A stretch of 64,000 nucleotides of DNA. It comes from Stratiolaelaps scimitus. Taxonomy: Eukaryota > Arthropoda > Arachnida > Mesostigmata > Laelapidae. Positions 1 through 11,006 of the stretch are shown one piece after another (positions within the stretch are counted from its first letter, which is position 1; every line of letters starts with the position of its first letter). The stretch is from the NCBI GenBank assembly GCA_019614645.1, contig JABWDB010000013.1:7331501-7395500 (forward strand), read 5' to 3'. The notes under the pieces were generated by a model. The model was not told the DNA's origin, ran no database searches, and saw only the letters and a program-made list of their open reading frames with translations. The position numbers and the translations under genes were made by a program.

Positions 1-1300
1 GGGACCAATGGGCGGGCTAGTTGGTTGGTTGGTTGGCTGGCTGGCTGGTCGACCACCACCATCACCACCATTATCACGACGAGACGACGGCTGCTGTTGC
101 CTCAAGACGATGGTGGCTGCTGCTGCTGCTGTTGCTGCGGAAGCCGTCACCGCCACCGCCACCAGCAACGGTTTGCGCGGCCCGCCTCGTGAACGTCTAC
201 TGCTGCTACGACTGCCACTACTACGATGACTGCGTCTGTATTTAGACTTTTGTTTTACCTGTGCTGTTTCCCTATGTAACTAGCAGGACTACTATGACTT
301 CTATTATCACCGCCAGTACTACTAATTCTTCTACCCACCACCACCACTACAACTGCTACGGCCACTGTACGTATTGGCTGGGCCGGCTGTATGTCGGCCA
401 CTGCTGCCAGAGCACTTCGTTGCTTTGGCCGGTTACAGAGGAGGTGCTCCGTAGCAATGGGGCCAGTATACTCGGCCCAGAGAGTATTCGACGCCCAGGA
501 CGGCGCCAAGTTGGGCGGAATTGCCAGGCGCTTCTACTCGCGGCGTCGTGCGCTGTTGTCTGTTGTTCGCGGCCAAATAGGTGGATAGCTGCTTGGCGGG
601 CAGCGGCGGCGGTTGCCGCGGCCGCCGCCGCCGGAACGTACGGTTCGGCGCAAGCGCGACGCAAGACAAATAAATGATCAGATCATTACATCCATTAGTT
701 GGGGTTGGAGGGGAGCTGGAGAAGAACTAGAGACGATAGCCTGCGTGCGCCGGACGGCTCTTGGTCCCTGGCATAGTTTGTGCGTGTGTGGGTGGATGAG
801 GAGTGTACAGGGTGGCCGGCCAGCCTTCGTGTGCCTTCGACCGCCTTCCGACGAAGGCAAGGAAAGGAAAGGAGATTCTCCTCGCTCTTTCTGCAACCAC
901 CACCACCACCACCGCGACTGCTACTGCAATGCAGCGAACTCTTCGTCGACATCGGAGCTGGGACTGCGTAGGGTAAACGGAGATGGTTGCCGGTGGAGCA
1001 GGAAAGGCGGGGGTCGAGGGTTTCGGCCCTCCGACGGACGACCATGTGTAGAGCGAGCAAATATATGGAGCACCGTTGGACCGTCGGAGTGAGTGAACGA
1101 GAGCGGAAAGTATCAGCCAGGAAGGCAGACGGACACACAAGTACTTCAGCGTCTAGGGAGAGAGAAGAGAGAGAGAGAGGCTGAGAGAGATGAGAAATTT
1201 GTATTTGGACAAACGTGGCCGTAGATGCGGCGGACTCCCGTGGCTGTCGGGGATAAATGTGCACAATCTCGGCTGTTGGTTGGCTGGCTGGCTGGCTAGG
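1..1300. other. CpG-rich, repeat-rich stretch without a supported gene
   Basis: The stretch is GC-rich with TTGG/GGCT tetranucleotide runs at both ends (about 28-50 and 1276-1299), CCA/CAC runs near 900 and a GA run near 1154-1180. Open frames of 150-190 codons exist on both strands (plus 613-1092, minus 695-1264). Their translations are rich in Arg, Cys, His and Ser from simple repeats and show no domain, so I do not call a gene. It may be 5' flank or intron of a gene outside the window. Confidence 0.4.
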
Positions 1301-1413
1301 CCAACCGAAAGGGGGCTGGTGGAGGTAGTAGCGGTGAAAGCGTCAGAAGATAGAGAAGGTCTGATATGATAGAAAATGGGACCCCAACTTGTTGCTTGAA
1401 AGATGCCCATCGG

Positions 1414-1414
<1 letters not shown>

Positions 1415-1475
<61 letters not shown>
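1415..1475. repeat. (TA)n microsatellite
   Basis: Uninterrupted TA dinucleotide array of about 30 units. A shorter AT array follows at 1625-1648. Confidence 0.95.
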
Positions 1476-1478
<3 letters not shown>

Positions 1479-1616
1479 TATACGGGATAACATTCCTCGA
1501 GAGACACAGCTATTTATGCAATTCCACCTCCAGAAATAATCGTATCAATAGGATATCATTTTCTATTAGAGCAAATGAACCGACTTCACTTCGTTGGATT
1601 AATATTTTGATTCGCC

Positions 1617-1648
<32 letters not shown>

Positions 1649-1789
1649 TTGTAGGGAAACTTTTGTAGTTCGCAATAGATGCTGGTACGTGTAAAGTGAT
1701 ATGTTAATCTCTGTGCCAAAACGTGCTGTACTCTCATCCTGTGACCACAGCTTCGAATACTATTTAAATGGTGATCCCACTCTTAAGGC

Positions 1790-2520
1790 TTGCAACCCTA
1801 GAGACCTAGGTATAGTGGTCAATCCGCTGTTGACTCTCATATAACTGAAGTGGTGCGGTCTGTAAACTCGTCGCTTTGTCATACTTTATTGTCAAAAACA
1901 TTGGTTTCTATAATACGTTATGCTGTACAATACTTTAATTGTCCCAAGATTGTGCATTGTTCCGTTGTTTGGAGGCCGTATTTGATGAAACACATTGATG
2001 CCTTAGAAAGAGTGCAAATAATAGTAAGTTGCTCGCGAGAGACTCCATCACTGTCAAGCGTCCGGGTGATCTGCTTGATGGTGCTGACATCAGTATGTTT
2101 CATAAATTATGCAAACTGCTCATGGTTGGTATATTCTTCGCATTACATGTAAATAACTTACGTAACGGTCAAACCACCAGTGCAGCCGAGGTCTGGCGCG
2201 CGTATACATCATGCCTAAGTCTGGAAAATAGCTCGTCTGTTAAGGCTTAAAAATTACTACCGACGAATTAAAAACAGTAATAATCCCATAGATAACATAA
2301 TAGCTGCAGAAACTGCTCTAAATTGGTATGCCTTGGCTCTAAATAAAGAAGGGCTCGAATTGAACATATATATATATAGTATGGTCAACACAAAATCGAA
2401 GCTAAAGGTACCCCAATTAAATACTAGGCAAGTGTTTCAATTTCGTCTACGAGTCTGCCCTGCATCTTTCGTCATAGATTATTTACTCCGTGCACGGAGC
2501 GTTTCTCCGGTAGATATTAT
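1790..2520 (+). pseudogene. Non-LTR retrotransposon reverse transcriptase, 3' fragment (jockey/CR1-like)
   Basis: The translation near 1844-2013 contains HITEVVRSVNSSL followed about 30 residues later by VVWRPYLMKHIDALERVQ. This matches the conserved C-terminal part of reverse transcriptases of jockey/CR1-type LINEs, where a pattern like YxxxVWxPYLxKxIxxLExVQ precedes the 3' end. Upstream, DLGIVVNPLL in another frame fits the block that normally precedes it, so at least one frameshift is present near 1830. Downstream frames to about 2520 fit poorly and carry stops. The copy is therefore 5'-truncated and inactive. I see no poly(A) tail or target duplication. The family assignment rests on motif recognition alone. 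Confidence 0.72.
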
Positions 2521-2720
2521 ATAATACTTGTATCACTTGCACGAGCGATGAAAATATCTAGTCTCTTTGTAGTCCCTCACTTAGCCAAGCAAAAACTTCC
2601 GCGTAACTGACATATTATCCAGCGTACCACTCTCCAATGGATAGCCTACGGGCAACACACAAGACACGGTTGCCATTTCGTGCAATAAGCGGTGTTGTGT
2701 CCTTTTTTTGTCCTGTATAG

Positions 2721-2835
2721 TTATCCTAGTTGCCAAACGATGCGCCGGCCGGCTTCCAATTACATAATGGTGAGGGTCTGGCAACGAGCCCAGTTCGCCC
2801 ATTGGGTTGCCCGAATGGGAAACCGACAAGCAAAG
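2721..2835 (+). CDS. Candidate internal exon, unknown protein
   Basis: The segment follows a T-rich tract (cctttttttgtcctgtatag) that ends in AG, and it ends in AAG before GTGGGT. In one frame it is fully open and reads SCQTMRRPASNYIMVRVWQR and on to GNRQAK at the donor. A second possible acceptor lies nine bases inside (tatcctag, exon from 2730). I recognise no domain. The antisense strand is also open here (part of a 277-codon minus frame at 2581-3414), which weakens the call. Confidence 0.3.
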
Positions 2836-3001
2836 GTGGGTGAGGATGAAGCACAAGAAGCCGACACATGGCAGCGGCAGAGATCTCGGTGGATAGCAGA
2901 AACTGAGTGCTGAGAAATGAGGTGTGGTTCGTATCCGCCCCCGGGGGGGGGGGGGAAGGGGGGGAGTTGGTGTCGCAAATGAGGTATTAGCGTGATACCA
3001 G

Positions 3002-3214
3002 AACGAGCGAGCCGAGGAGTGCGGGTCTAAGTCGGAGACGGAATCCAGCAGCAGCAGCAGCAACAACAGAAGTGCAGGCGAGCGAACCCAGGAATATGAA
3101 CTGCGAAAAAGAGCTGAAGCAGCACTTCCCGTTACGGCCCGCGACAGAGGCGGTAGCAGCAGCAGCAGTGGTAGTAGTTCGAGGTGTAAAATGAGTGCGA
3201 TCATGGGACCGGAA
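3002..3214 (+). CDS. Ser/Glu-rich open frame, candidate exon
   Basis: This is an open frame of about 70 codons encoding a hydrophilic Ser-, Glu- and Arg-rich peptide (for example ERAEECGSKSETE, a Ser run from AGC codons, then QEYELRKRAEAALPVTARDR). It ends at TGA at 3212-3214. There is no methionine near its 5' end, so it would be an internal exon using the weak acceptor ataccag at 3001. Possible donors are GTAGTA near 3171 or GTGTAA near 3185. It may belong with the acidic frame downstream at 3354. Function unknown; a low-complexity spacer is the main alternative. Confidence 0.28.
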
Positions 3215-3353
3215 TGCTGATTCTCTTCGGCTCTATCTTTCTCCCACTTAATCACCCAACTAGTTAGTGGGGTCTGGTTCCGTGTGTGTGTGCGCGTGTG
3301 TGTGTCTGTGGATGAGTGCCGGGGCCAAAAATGATGTGGCCCCCGTGTCACAG

Positions 3354-3800
3354 AGCAACGAGCAAGGAATGCTCTTCTTAGAAGAGGAGGGTGCGCTTTC
3401 GTTTGACCGACCATTGGATAGCGAGCACGATGATGGTGGTGAAGTTGAGGACAACGCTGTCAGAAGCGCTGACTCAGATGATTGTTACAGGAGTCTACAG
3501 CAGGCGGCTGCTGCTGGCATGGCTGACTAGCCTGGACAGCAACAGTACCAGAAGCAGGCGCAGCAGCAGCAGCCGCCCCGTCAAGCGGGTTAGCTAAACG
3601 AGGCTAGCGGTAGCAGAGGCTCGAAGCCAACAAACAGATCAGTGGCGATCAGCCGGATCGAAAATAACGCGCGCGATATCCACACAACGTTGTTGGTGCA
3701 GCCTAGGGTGCCCATCGGATGCTACAATGAGTACGGCTCTAGCGCTTTAGAGCTAAAGCTGACAACGGATGCCGGCAACGATAGTGGCGGTAGTGATTGA
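3354..3800 (+). CDS. Acidic/Gln-rich frame interrupted by two in-frame TAG codons
   Basis: After the acceptor-like tgtcacag at 3353, one frame reads SNEQGMLFLEEEGALSFDRP, then an Asp/Glu-rich stretch, LQQAAAAGMAD and TAG (3528-3530). It continues as PGQQQYQKQAQQQQPPRQAG to a second TAG (3591-3593), then 68 further codons including VQPRVPIGCYNEYGSSALEL to TGA (3798-3800). All three parts keep protein-like composition in one frame. It could be a decayed gene, a terminal exon ending at the first TAG followed by chance, an intron boundary I cannot see, or stop-codon readthrough. No domain is recognised. Confidence 0.35.
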
Positions 3801-4038
3801 AATGTAGATCAGAAACAGTCTCCCAGATTGTTTTATAGTTATTTATGAAATGGATGAGCTCTGTGCCAGCCAGCCAGCCAGCCATCGATGCAGGCTGAAC
3901 GGAACGGCGGTTGGAGTTTTATCGAGAACGCACGAGCACGGTTTAGTCAAACCGTGTAGCTCCTACCTAGCACCACCTGTAACCTGCGTAGAGGATGTGA
4001 ACTATATCATCACTATGATTCTTTACAACTAACAATAA

Positions 4039-4482
4039 TTACAAGTGACATTTCAAGAGAAGATGGAAGGGACGCGATCTGTTGATCTTCCACGAGTGCT
4101 CCATAAATTGATAGTTCATAAACTGACGAATATATATATATATATATATATAATATTGTAGTTTGGAGGATACTGAACGTGAGAAAAATCTAACACGGCT
4201 TAAGACGTGTTTTGCATGTTGACTTCCTGAGATTGATGCTCTGGTTATATTCGTGTCTGATTCGATCAATTCAACTCCTAAAATTGCGCGTTCCAATAAT
4301 GGGTGTAATGCAGGCTCGACGCTAGACGTCAGCACCGAAAGATCACTCATTCCGTGAGTTCCATTATTACCTTCATTAGATATTTCGTCGCGCGCCGTTG
4401 TCGTGGACCCGCATAGTACATTGTACGACTCAACTACTAAAGATGACAATGTTGGCTCGGCTGCCTTGACAGAGCGTCGCAT
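4039..4482 (-). CDS. Candidate exon or ORF, unknown protein
   Basis: The minus-strand open frame begins at an ATG directly after TAG. It encodes MRRSVKAAEPTLSSLVVESY..., with protein-like composition up to about residue 110, and then runs into a translated TA microsatellite at 4130-4152. A good donor (GAAG before GTAATA) occurs after about 38 codons, so the likely coding part is the first 115 bases. No domain is recognised. Length alone is within chance expectation. Confidence 0.25.
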   Translation of the reverse strand: MRRSVKAAEPTLSSLVVESYNVLCGSTTTARDEISNEGNNGTHGMSDLSVLTSSVEPALHPLLERAILGVELIESDTNITRASISGSQHAKHVLSRVRFFSRSVSSKLQYYIYIYIYIRQFMNYQFMEHSWKINRSRPFHLLLKCHL

Positions 4483-4499
4483 CTATGCTCGGCTATTGG

Positions 4500-5850
4500 C
4501 CGGAGGCTTGCTCCTCTCCATGATGTCGTTAGCATTGCACGCGAAAGAATCCGACTGAAACAACACATTGATTTGGACTATACAACAGCCAAAGACTGCG
4601 GGTCGTGACTTTTAATGCTCGCTGCCGCATTATCGTCATTCCCCCCACAAAAAAAAACCAGGCGCGGTGACAGAACCCCTCACTAGGAAACTTTTTGAGG
4701 ACGACGCCTTTTACGCGATTAAACTACCCCCGTCCGCCCCCCCCCGCTCCCGTTGCGTGTTGTTGGTTGTATAGAATTATGTGAGTCGTTTCCTTCCACG
4801 CTCAGCGCACCCCGGGCTTTTTTTTCCAACCGAATTAGATCGAGTGAACGAGGTTTTCCATTTCAAAGCCGTACGACGCACACTCTGCTTAACGATGGAG
4901 TTACGATTTACGATCGGACGATGAGCAGCAGTACCAGTAGAAGTCGTGGTGGGTGGTGGTAGTCCAACTATAGCGGTTTTCGCTCCGCATCCGCTGCGCT
5001 TTACACTTCGACGATCAGCCCGCGTGTTCCATGCTATACTTTCCGGATTATAAGAATTTCTTCAAAACGCCATTAGGCCTCTGGCTGCCGTGGTCTAACA
5101 GCCGGTTAGACAACAACAGCTGGCCTATAATCTAGGAACTACGCTGCTATTTATTACGGCAGCAGTGGAGTGATCCAGCGAGTGCGGTTGCTGCATGCTG
5201 TGGTAATTCCAATCTGATTCGATCTCGCTACAGGCCGGTCGCCGATGAGGTCGACGCGGAAGTTGTTTCCGGAGTCACTCGCTGTTCGAGCATTCTGAGG
5301 TGGTTCGAGCCTAACGGGTGCCCACATAAGATATCACCCGCTACGAGCTCAGACAAAAGTGCCAGCTAGTCGCGGCGATCGTAGCAGTCGTAGAAGCGAG
5401 CGAGGCAACGAAACAAACGAATGAGGGATTGTTGGTGCCGGGCTCTGCTGCTGCTGCTGTTACTGGCAGCGCCAAGAGGACAACCAACTGAAGAGCGATC
5501 CCATCCCGTGTCGGGCATTCCGGCCACGTCGGACCATTAAATAACTCTAAAAGCACAATTTCCCCAACCCGCGTCGTTCCATGGGAACTCTTTTTCTCGT
5601 CGTCCTGTTCGACATCAACGAAGGAGAACTTGAATGAGCGAACTCGATCGAGTGACTCTCTTAGCGTGAGAGTCCCATTGAGAGAAGGGGAGATCGGGGG
5701 AGAGAGAGAGAGAGAAATCTGAAATGTCAACTCGCCTCTACTGCCCCGGTCTGTTCAGAGGTGAAGGGATGACTAGATAATCGAGAAATGACCATGTTTT
5801 TCATTGCGGTCTTAGATAGTTCAGGATATTAGTGCAGGTGGGCACTTTCT
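4500..5850. other. No gene seen
   Basis: I see no splice-supported frame here. The stretch holds C-rich runs near 4730, a CTG run near 5445 and a GA run at about 5700-5714. A 129-codon minus frame (5341-5730) ends in translated GA repeat and is not called. Confidence 0.4.
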
Positions 5851-5925
5851 TGTAAATAGATATATCATCAATTTCCGTCGGAATCTCGAGGAGTAGTCTC
5901 CGAACCGACCACTAGAATACCACAG

Positions 5926-6144
5926 CTGGATTGCAATATAGAAATCGTACACTTGTTCTTCGATCCATCTCATATTATCAAATCCTTACCGGCGGGGCTT
6001 GCACAATTTATGCTCGCCAAATTCGACGCATTCTTCGAGTCAATATCGTCCTCCGCAGAGATTGCTGGTTTAGTCCGATGCGTCCAACATCCACAAGGCA
6101 AACCTCCTGCAGAGGCAATGTCCTGTTTGTCAGGCACAAGATGA
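5926..6144 (+). CDS. Candidate exon, helical hydrophobic segment
   Basis: The frame is open from 5860 to TGA at 6142. A possible acceptor (ataccacag) places an exon start at 5926. The peptide reads EIVHLFFDPSHIIKSLPAGL, then a segment with AQFMLAKFDAFFESI and a Pro-rich end; the spacing of hydrophobic residues suggests amphipathic helices. The same frame stays protein-like past the TGA with later stops at 6211, 6358 and 6418. The minus strand offers a rival: an open frame bounded by a CAG acceptor and a GGTAAGG donor across about 5987-6130. No domain recognised. Confidence 0.35.
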   Translation: MDCNIEIVHLFFDPSHIIKSLPAGLAQFMLAKFDAFFESISSSAEIAGLVRCVQHPQGKPPAEAMSCLSGTR

Positions 6145-7071
6145 AATGTCGCTTGCATTTTTGAGGGGTATTTCAAGCAGTGTAATATATCCCTGGTGTT
6201 CTACAAAGTTTGAACCCTGCCTGTAAAGTTGACAGATGTAGAACCGTCCGAAGGATTGAGGGGTTTTGTTTGCCACGTTAGTCACCGACCACCAGGGTGC
6301 GCTTCCATCTTTTCCCCGTTCCGTCAAACGAACGTGTCCTTAAACAGCCCATCTGTTTAGGCTAACCCCATGCTACATATTAGGGCTCACCGTGCCTCCA
6401 CATGGCCCATGGAGACGTAAAGCTTTGCCGGGAGTGGTCGGCCTCTTGGGTGGATATTCCGCAAGGGACACATCGTTGAAACGCCAACGCCTAATAGACT
6501 TTATAGAATGCTTGGCTACAATGCTCGAAAAGGCTTTCCCTCGACGGATACACAGCTCGGTGGCGCATAGCTTGCTGATGTGTCTGCATGCTGCACGCTG
6601 TCTAGACGGCTGGAATTGGACTATAGATAACAGGTGCCAAAGCAAGTGACACTTTTCAGAACCGTTCAGGCTTCTTTTGGCCTAATTCCCCTGTAGGCCT
6701 AGAGCTGGCCTGCTCTCCGAAAGCTGTAGTCCCTAGCTGGCCCGATCAATCCCGGAGAGGGAGGAAAGCGTTTGAAATTTGGAGAAGGCCAAATCCACCA
6801 ACCCAGCTGGCGTTCGAAGTTTTCGAACGAAATAGCCCTTTGTTTGATTAATGTCCTAACGTATTCGACTCCACACACTAAATGCAACGCTCTGTTATTT
6901 ACGTCACGTTCGCGAAATGTACACCGAGGATCTAATGTTCGGCTCTGCCAGATGAAAGGAGATTACAGCAATGACACATTGATTCCTATGGTACAAGGAC
7001 AATATGCATGCTCACAGCGAAGGGCACCGGCAAGAGTATATGTAGCGATATGCGACACATATAGATTATAG

Positions 7072-7940
7072 AAGTTCTATCTCCATAGTTCACTGGAGAT
7101 CGGATTAACGATGCCTTTGTGGAAAGCGTTGTACGAATCGAACGTGTTTCTTCGAACCCGTGTCGCTTTGATGAGTTTTGATAATTACAGACGCCAGTCG
7201 TAGACATTCGATTCCGGGAAGATTTGCAATCGATTTCGTCGGTTTCGTCCCATCGATAGTTGCACACATATAATAGCTTACGACTATTTATGGCGGGAAT
7301 TTTTTTTTAACATCGAAAAAAGACTTTCATTCATCTATTATTAATATTGAGTTGGGCTGCGTTATTTGCAAAGTGCCATTCTAGAATGGAGACACTTCGT
7401 CGTTTGAAGGGCTATCGAAGGGTCATGCTATTCCTGTATTCAGGATGTCAGGATCCACCTGCCTCGTACTGTGCCTGGTAGTATTTAGAACAGGACAATT
7501 GAAATTATGGTTGAAAGCCTTGAACCCGGCTAGATGCAAAGGCCATGCTGCACAAACGTTGGCAGCTGCTTGCAGCCAAACACATATGCTATTTGCATAG
7601 CTTACGAGCTGGATATCGCGAATAGGTTTATTATTATTATTATTATTATTAGGGCGATTAAATTAATGCAAACGCAAGCCAAAGTTCACACGGAACAAGC
7701 CGAAGCGTATAAACTACGATTGGAGGTGGATGGTCAAGCGCGGTGTAGAGCAAATTCAAAGGGCTCAGCCTAAACACGGTATCATCTCGTAGTTACCACA
7801 CAGGGCGGTCGGTAGACGAATGTGACAAAATAACGAATGGCGGGAAAAATGTTCACCAGAACAAAGCTTCCACGGCCCTGTCGCTACTGACATTACCTTG
7901 CAATGATAATACGCAGGGCTATGTACGTATGTATGTATGT
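7072..7940. other. AT-leaning spacer with (TTA)n repeat
   Basis: I see no gene here. A TTA trinucleotide repeat of about eight units lies at 7627-7651 and a TATG run at about 7925-7940. Confidence 0.45.
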
Positions 7941-7944
7941 TGAG

Positions 7945-8309
7945 AATTTGACGACAGTGAATGGCCAACCTCGGCTACCATAGCCTGCGACCTGACCAGA
8001 TCATCCCTTTGGACCGCGGCGGGGCAGCAGCTCTCTGTCAACGCGAAGCGAGAGTCGCCTAGGCAAGCGGACGAATGTATCTACGTTGGTTTGCACAGGC
8101 CGACACCGGCACAGAGTTACCCGAACCATCCGTCGGTTCATTACGCCGAGACAAAGCGATGGCAGCACGGTGGTCCCGGACAGGAGACTGAGAAAAAGGC
8201 CAAACCCAAGCGCCCACCCATGCCAACACGGTCACATAGTCAGTCGTACGGTGCTGTCCCCTTGGTCTGGCCAATCGTATTGCCTTCCCGTTCCCTTTCG
8301 ATGCCGACC
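7945..8309 (+). CDS. Candidate internal exon, proline/lysine-rich protein
   Basis: An uninterrupted frame runs from 7944 to 8369. It begins after gtatgttgag (possible acceptor at 7944, or gacgacag at about 7956) and meets a consensus GTAAGT donor at 8310. The peptide reads FDDSEWPTSATIACDLTRSS..., then ...VGLHRPTPAQSYPNHPSVHY and KKAKPKRPPMPTRSHSQSYG, like a disordered cytoplasmic or linker region. The in-frame TAA comes only 20 codons after the donor. Acceptor quality is modest and the antisense strand is partly open. No family recognised. Confidence 0.4.
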
Positions 8310-8369
8310 GTAAGTCCTGACTCTAGCCGTTTCCAGAAAAGACGTCGCGCGAGGACAATAGAAGGCTAA

Positions 8370-9030
8370 GAAAACCGACCGATGTTTCCATCGGACGAAG
8401 GCACGTCCTCCCTTCTAATATATTTAGGCTGACCTCCCTTTCTTCAGCCATCTCTCCCACTGCATGTGCTGATCACTAAAATGGCTGAAAGAGAGTAGAG
8501 AGAAAGTGCGATAGGCGGCAATGAGCGCTACATGCTATTGTACATTGCACAGTGGCAATACTGTCTTGGGAATTTCTTTCGTGAGATAGGCTGCTACCCC
8601 TCATTTTGCTCCTTCTCGAGATTCTGGAGATGCTATAACATGCTATCGTACTTAGCCATCGTTGCAGCTGGACGGGCTTTGACCGCTCGTCCTTGATGAG
8701 CACCGTGAGCTAATCGAAGCCTGATGCCGCCTTTGTCGTGGGCGCTCAGCTCTGGATGCGCTTTGCGTCAGTGGTTGTTGTATCTGGGTGTTCGCCTCAA
8801 GCAGCATGGCTCGCTGTGTGCGGTCTGTGTATGTTCTATGAGGGGAGGGTCCCTCGGCCCTCCGTCTTGTCAGGGCGGAATTCACTTAGCGAGTCCCGGG
8901 GACAAACGCGGACCTCAACGGCAAGACGATAGAACGGCACGTTGATGGAGCAGCTAGATCAGACGAGATCGAGAGACAGAGAGACAGAGAGAGAGGAGGA
9001 CTGTGTGGAGTGCACTAACTGACTCGTCCT
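8370..9030. other. No gene seen
   Basis: The stretch has mixed composition and a GA-rich run at about 8970-9000. Only short overlapping frames are present on both strands. Confidence 0.4.
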
Positions 9031-9033
9031 CGA

Positions 9034-9543
9034 CTACCCAGGCTGACTGGTTCGGACGGGGAAGTCAATGCTTGATGTGTACAGGATATATCGGTTTGGA
9101 AAACGAGTCCAATGGCAGAAGATTGTTCCCTGGGGTTTCACTGGTTCCACCGGGTCAGGAAGCCTATAGGAAATTCGAAGGGGTGGAGAAGGCGGAAGGT
9201 GGCGGGATGAAATCGGCCCCTGGAGCAGAGGAGAGAACATGTCAGAGGCGGTTTCGTTAGCAGTGTCGAGGCAGAGAAGGAGAGCCAACAGAATCAGGTC
9301 CACCGGCGACGAAGTAGCGCAGGACGACGAAAGAGGCCTAAGAGAAGGCGCGCACAGACAAGAGGAGTATGAAGAAGCGGAAGACGGCCAACCCGTGTAC
9401 GTTGTATCCGCCACCTCCCCGCTAGCAGCGACAGCACCACTACAACTACTACTTTTGCTGCTGCTGCTGCTGCTGCCGCCGCAGCCCATAAACTCGTAAT
9501 CCTTTCTGACCTGTCGTTTCTTCCATAGCCCGTCTTCCGCCAT
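9034..9543 (-). CDS. Candidate N-terminal coding ORF with Ser/Gly run
   Basis: The minus frame is open from 9678 to the stop at 9034. I chose the ATG at 9543 because it has an ideal context (ACCATGG). The peptide begins MAEDGLWKKRQVRKDYEFMG and continues with Cys, Gly and a run of Ser from AGC codons. The C-terminal half turns into Ser/Leu/Cys-rich sequence and may be beyond a splice site. The upstream 45 codons (MAQPHRVICSKKAKTRQAHL...) are also protein-like. The plus strand has a competing acidic frame at 9239-9499 with its own good start context, so strand is uncertain. Confidence 0.38.
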   Translation of the reverse strand: MAEDGLWKKRQVRKDYEFMGCGGSSSSSSKSSSCSGAVAASGEVADTTYTGWPSSASSYSSCLCAPSLRPLSSSCATSSPVDLILLALLLCLDTANETASDMFSPLLQGPISSRHLPPSPPLRISYRLPDPVEPVKPQGTIFCHWTRFPNRYILYTSSIDFPVRTSQPG

Positions 9544-9679
9544 GGTCGCTTCCTTGGCTTTTACGGCGAGAAAAATCGACGCCAAAGACAATCTCCTTAG
9601 CTGATCTAGCAAGGCCTGCAAATGGGCCTGTCGCGTTTTCGCTTTTTTTGAACAGATGACGCGATGGGGCTGCGCCATT

Positions 9680-11000
9680 AAAGAAAGTGGACGGGATTTA
9701 AACCATTACGACGTTTCGTGTGTGAAAGAATAGTCTCTGCTCCCATCCATATATCATCGTCGCTGTCGACTTGTGCGTAATGTGATATTGGTGCATGATG
9801 TAGACAAATTCATGAGGATTGCGAGGTCCAAATGAAAAGGAAACGAGAGAAAAACATACGGAATGATGAGCTGATTCTTGTAACCGGCCGGTGGAAGGCA
9901 AGGGAGAGCCAGACAGTGAAAGCTTAGGAGTCTCCTTGAGCTGGCTTGAAATCCATTAAGAATGACTCTGTTAGGGGACGAGTTTGAAAAACAGCTGGCC
10001 TATAACAAAATTCTGATTTCAACTTCACGAATAGTAGGCATTACTATGTTGGCTGTCAGGGTGAAGTGGCGGATGGTTGCAGCAGGTAGAGACGTTTTGT
10101 CATCCACGTCAACCTTGCGCAGGGTTGAGCCACCTTCGATAAAGATTAGAATGTCTCTAGTGGTGTCCGTGCATTTGAAGTAAATATCCTCCTCTTCAAA
10201 AAAAATAGCTATTTGGTTGGAAGCTTAGGAGTATTTGCTAATTGTTAACGGCCAATCTCCGTACTCTATATAGGCACTGACGTATAACGGGAGAATTTCT
10301 AGCTAGTTAGAATTCGGCGTACTCCCGAATGACTTTGGTATGTATCTTAAACTAAAATGTTCAAAAAAAGTTAGCCTTCAAAAAAATTAACACTTCATAT
10401 GTATGAAAATGCATTTCTAGGTATTTGGTCAATAACGACGCCTGGGCAAATATTTTTGCAACTTGGCAATTTTTTGGCTTCCTACTCGAGCCACTCATCT
10501 GGCGGTAGTCGTTCGCTAGTTTCTATGTCCTGACGACTCTTACTGATGCGAACTATAATATGCGAGCTTTTCGTTCGGGGGCCGCGCGTACGGCACAGGC
10601 GGGGGCTGGCAAACATTCGCGAGTTTCGCGCCGAGGAGACGAAAAACAGCGTTTTCCACTCTAGAGACGTGGAGGCGGCTCTCTCTCTCTCCTCGTTTAA
10701 TGGCAGAGTCTCAAGCTTTATCGCCGGCGAAGGAAAGCAGAAGCCGCTGCGTTAGTCTCGTTTGCATTGCCTCCGCCGCCCACCCGCTCTTAGCACATTG
10801 TTACCCTTGGTGCAGACTAAGCACAGTTCTCATTGTGCACCTTCGCCCGTATGTAGCATGGGCCGCGCAAACAAACACTCACATTACACTATCCGACTGA
10901 CCTCATCTCGCGACGGGTGGCCGGAGGAGGAGCGAGCGAGCGAGCGACTATAGCGAAATAGCAGTGTAAGGCCGCTGCGGCAATGGGGTTTCCATACTTG
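9680..11000. other. Mostly non-coding; one acceptor-led plus frame
   Basis: The stretch is AT-rich to 10.5 kb, with no frame worth calling. At 10680-10705 a CT run ends in gtttaatggcag, a good acceptor, followed by about 65 open plus codons (ESQALSPAKESRSRCVSL...) to TGA at 10900. This could be an exon but has no donor or domain. A GAGC tetranucleotide run lies near 10930-10948. Confidence 0.3.
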
Positions 11001-11006
11001 ACTTAC

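Noticed and set aside
695..1264. 189-codon minus frame
   Set aside because: Ser/Leu/Arg-rich translation over GA and CAC repeats, with no start context, splice site or domain.
2581..3414. 277-codon minus frame
   Set aside because: Leu runs, Thr-His repeats and Pro runs come from antisense CAG, CA and poly-G repeats; the plus strand reads as better-mixed protein.
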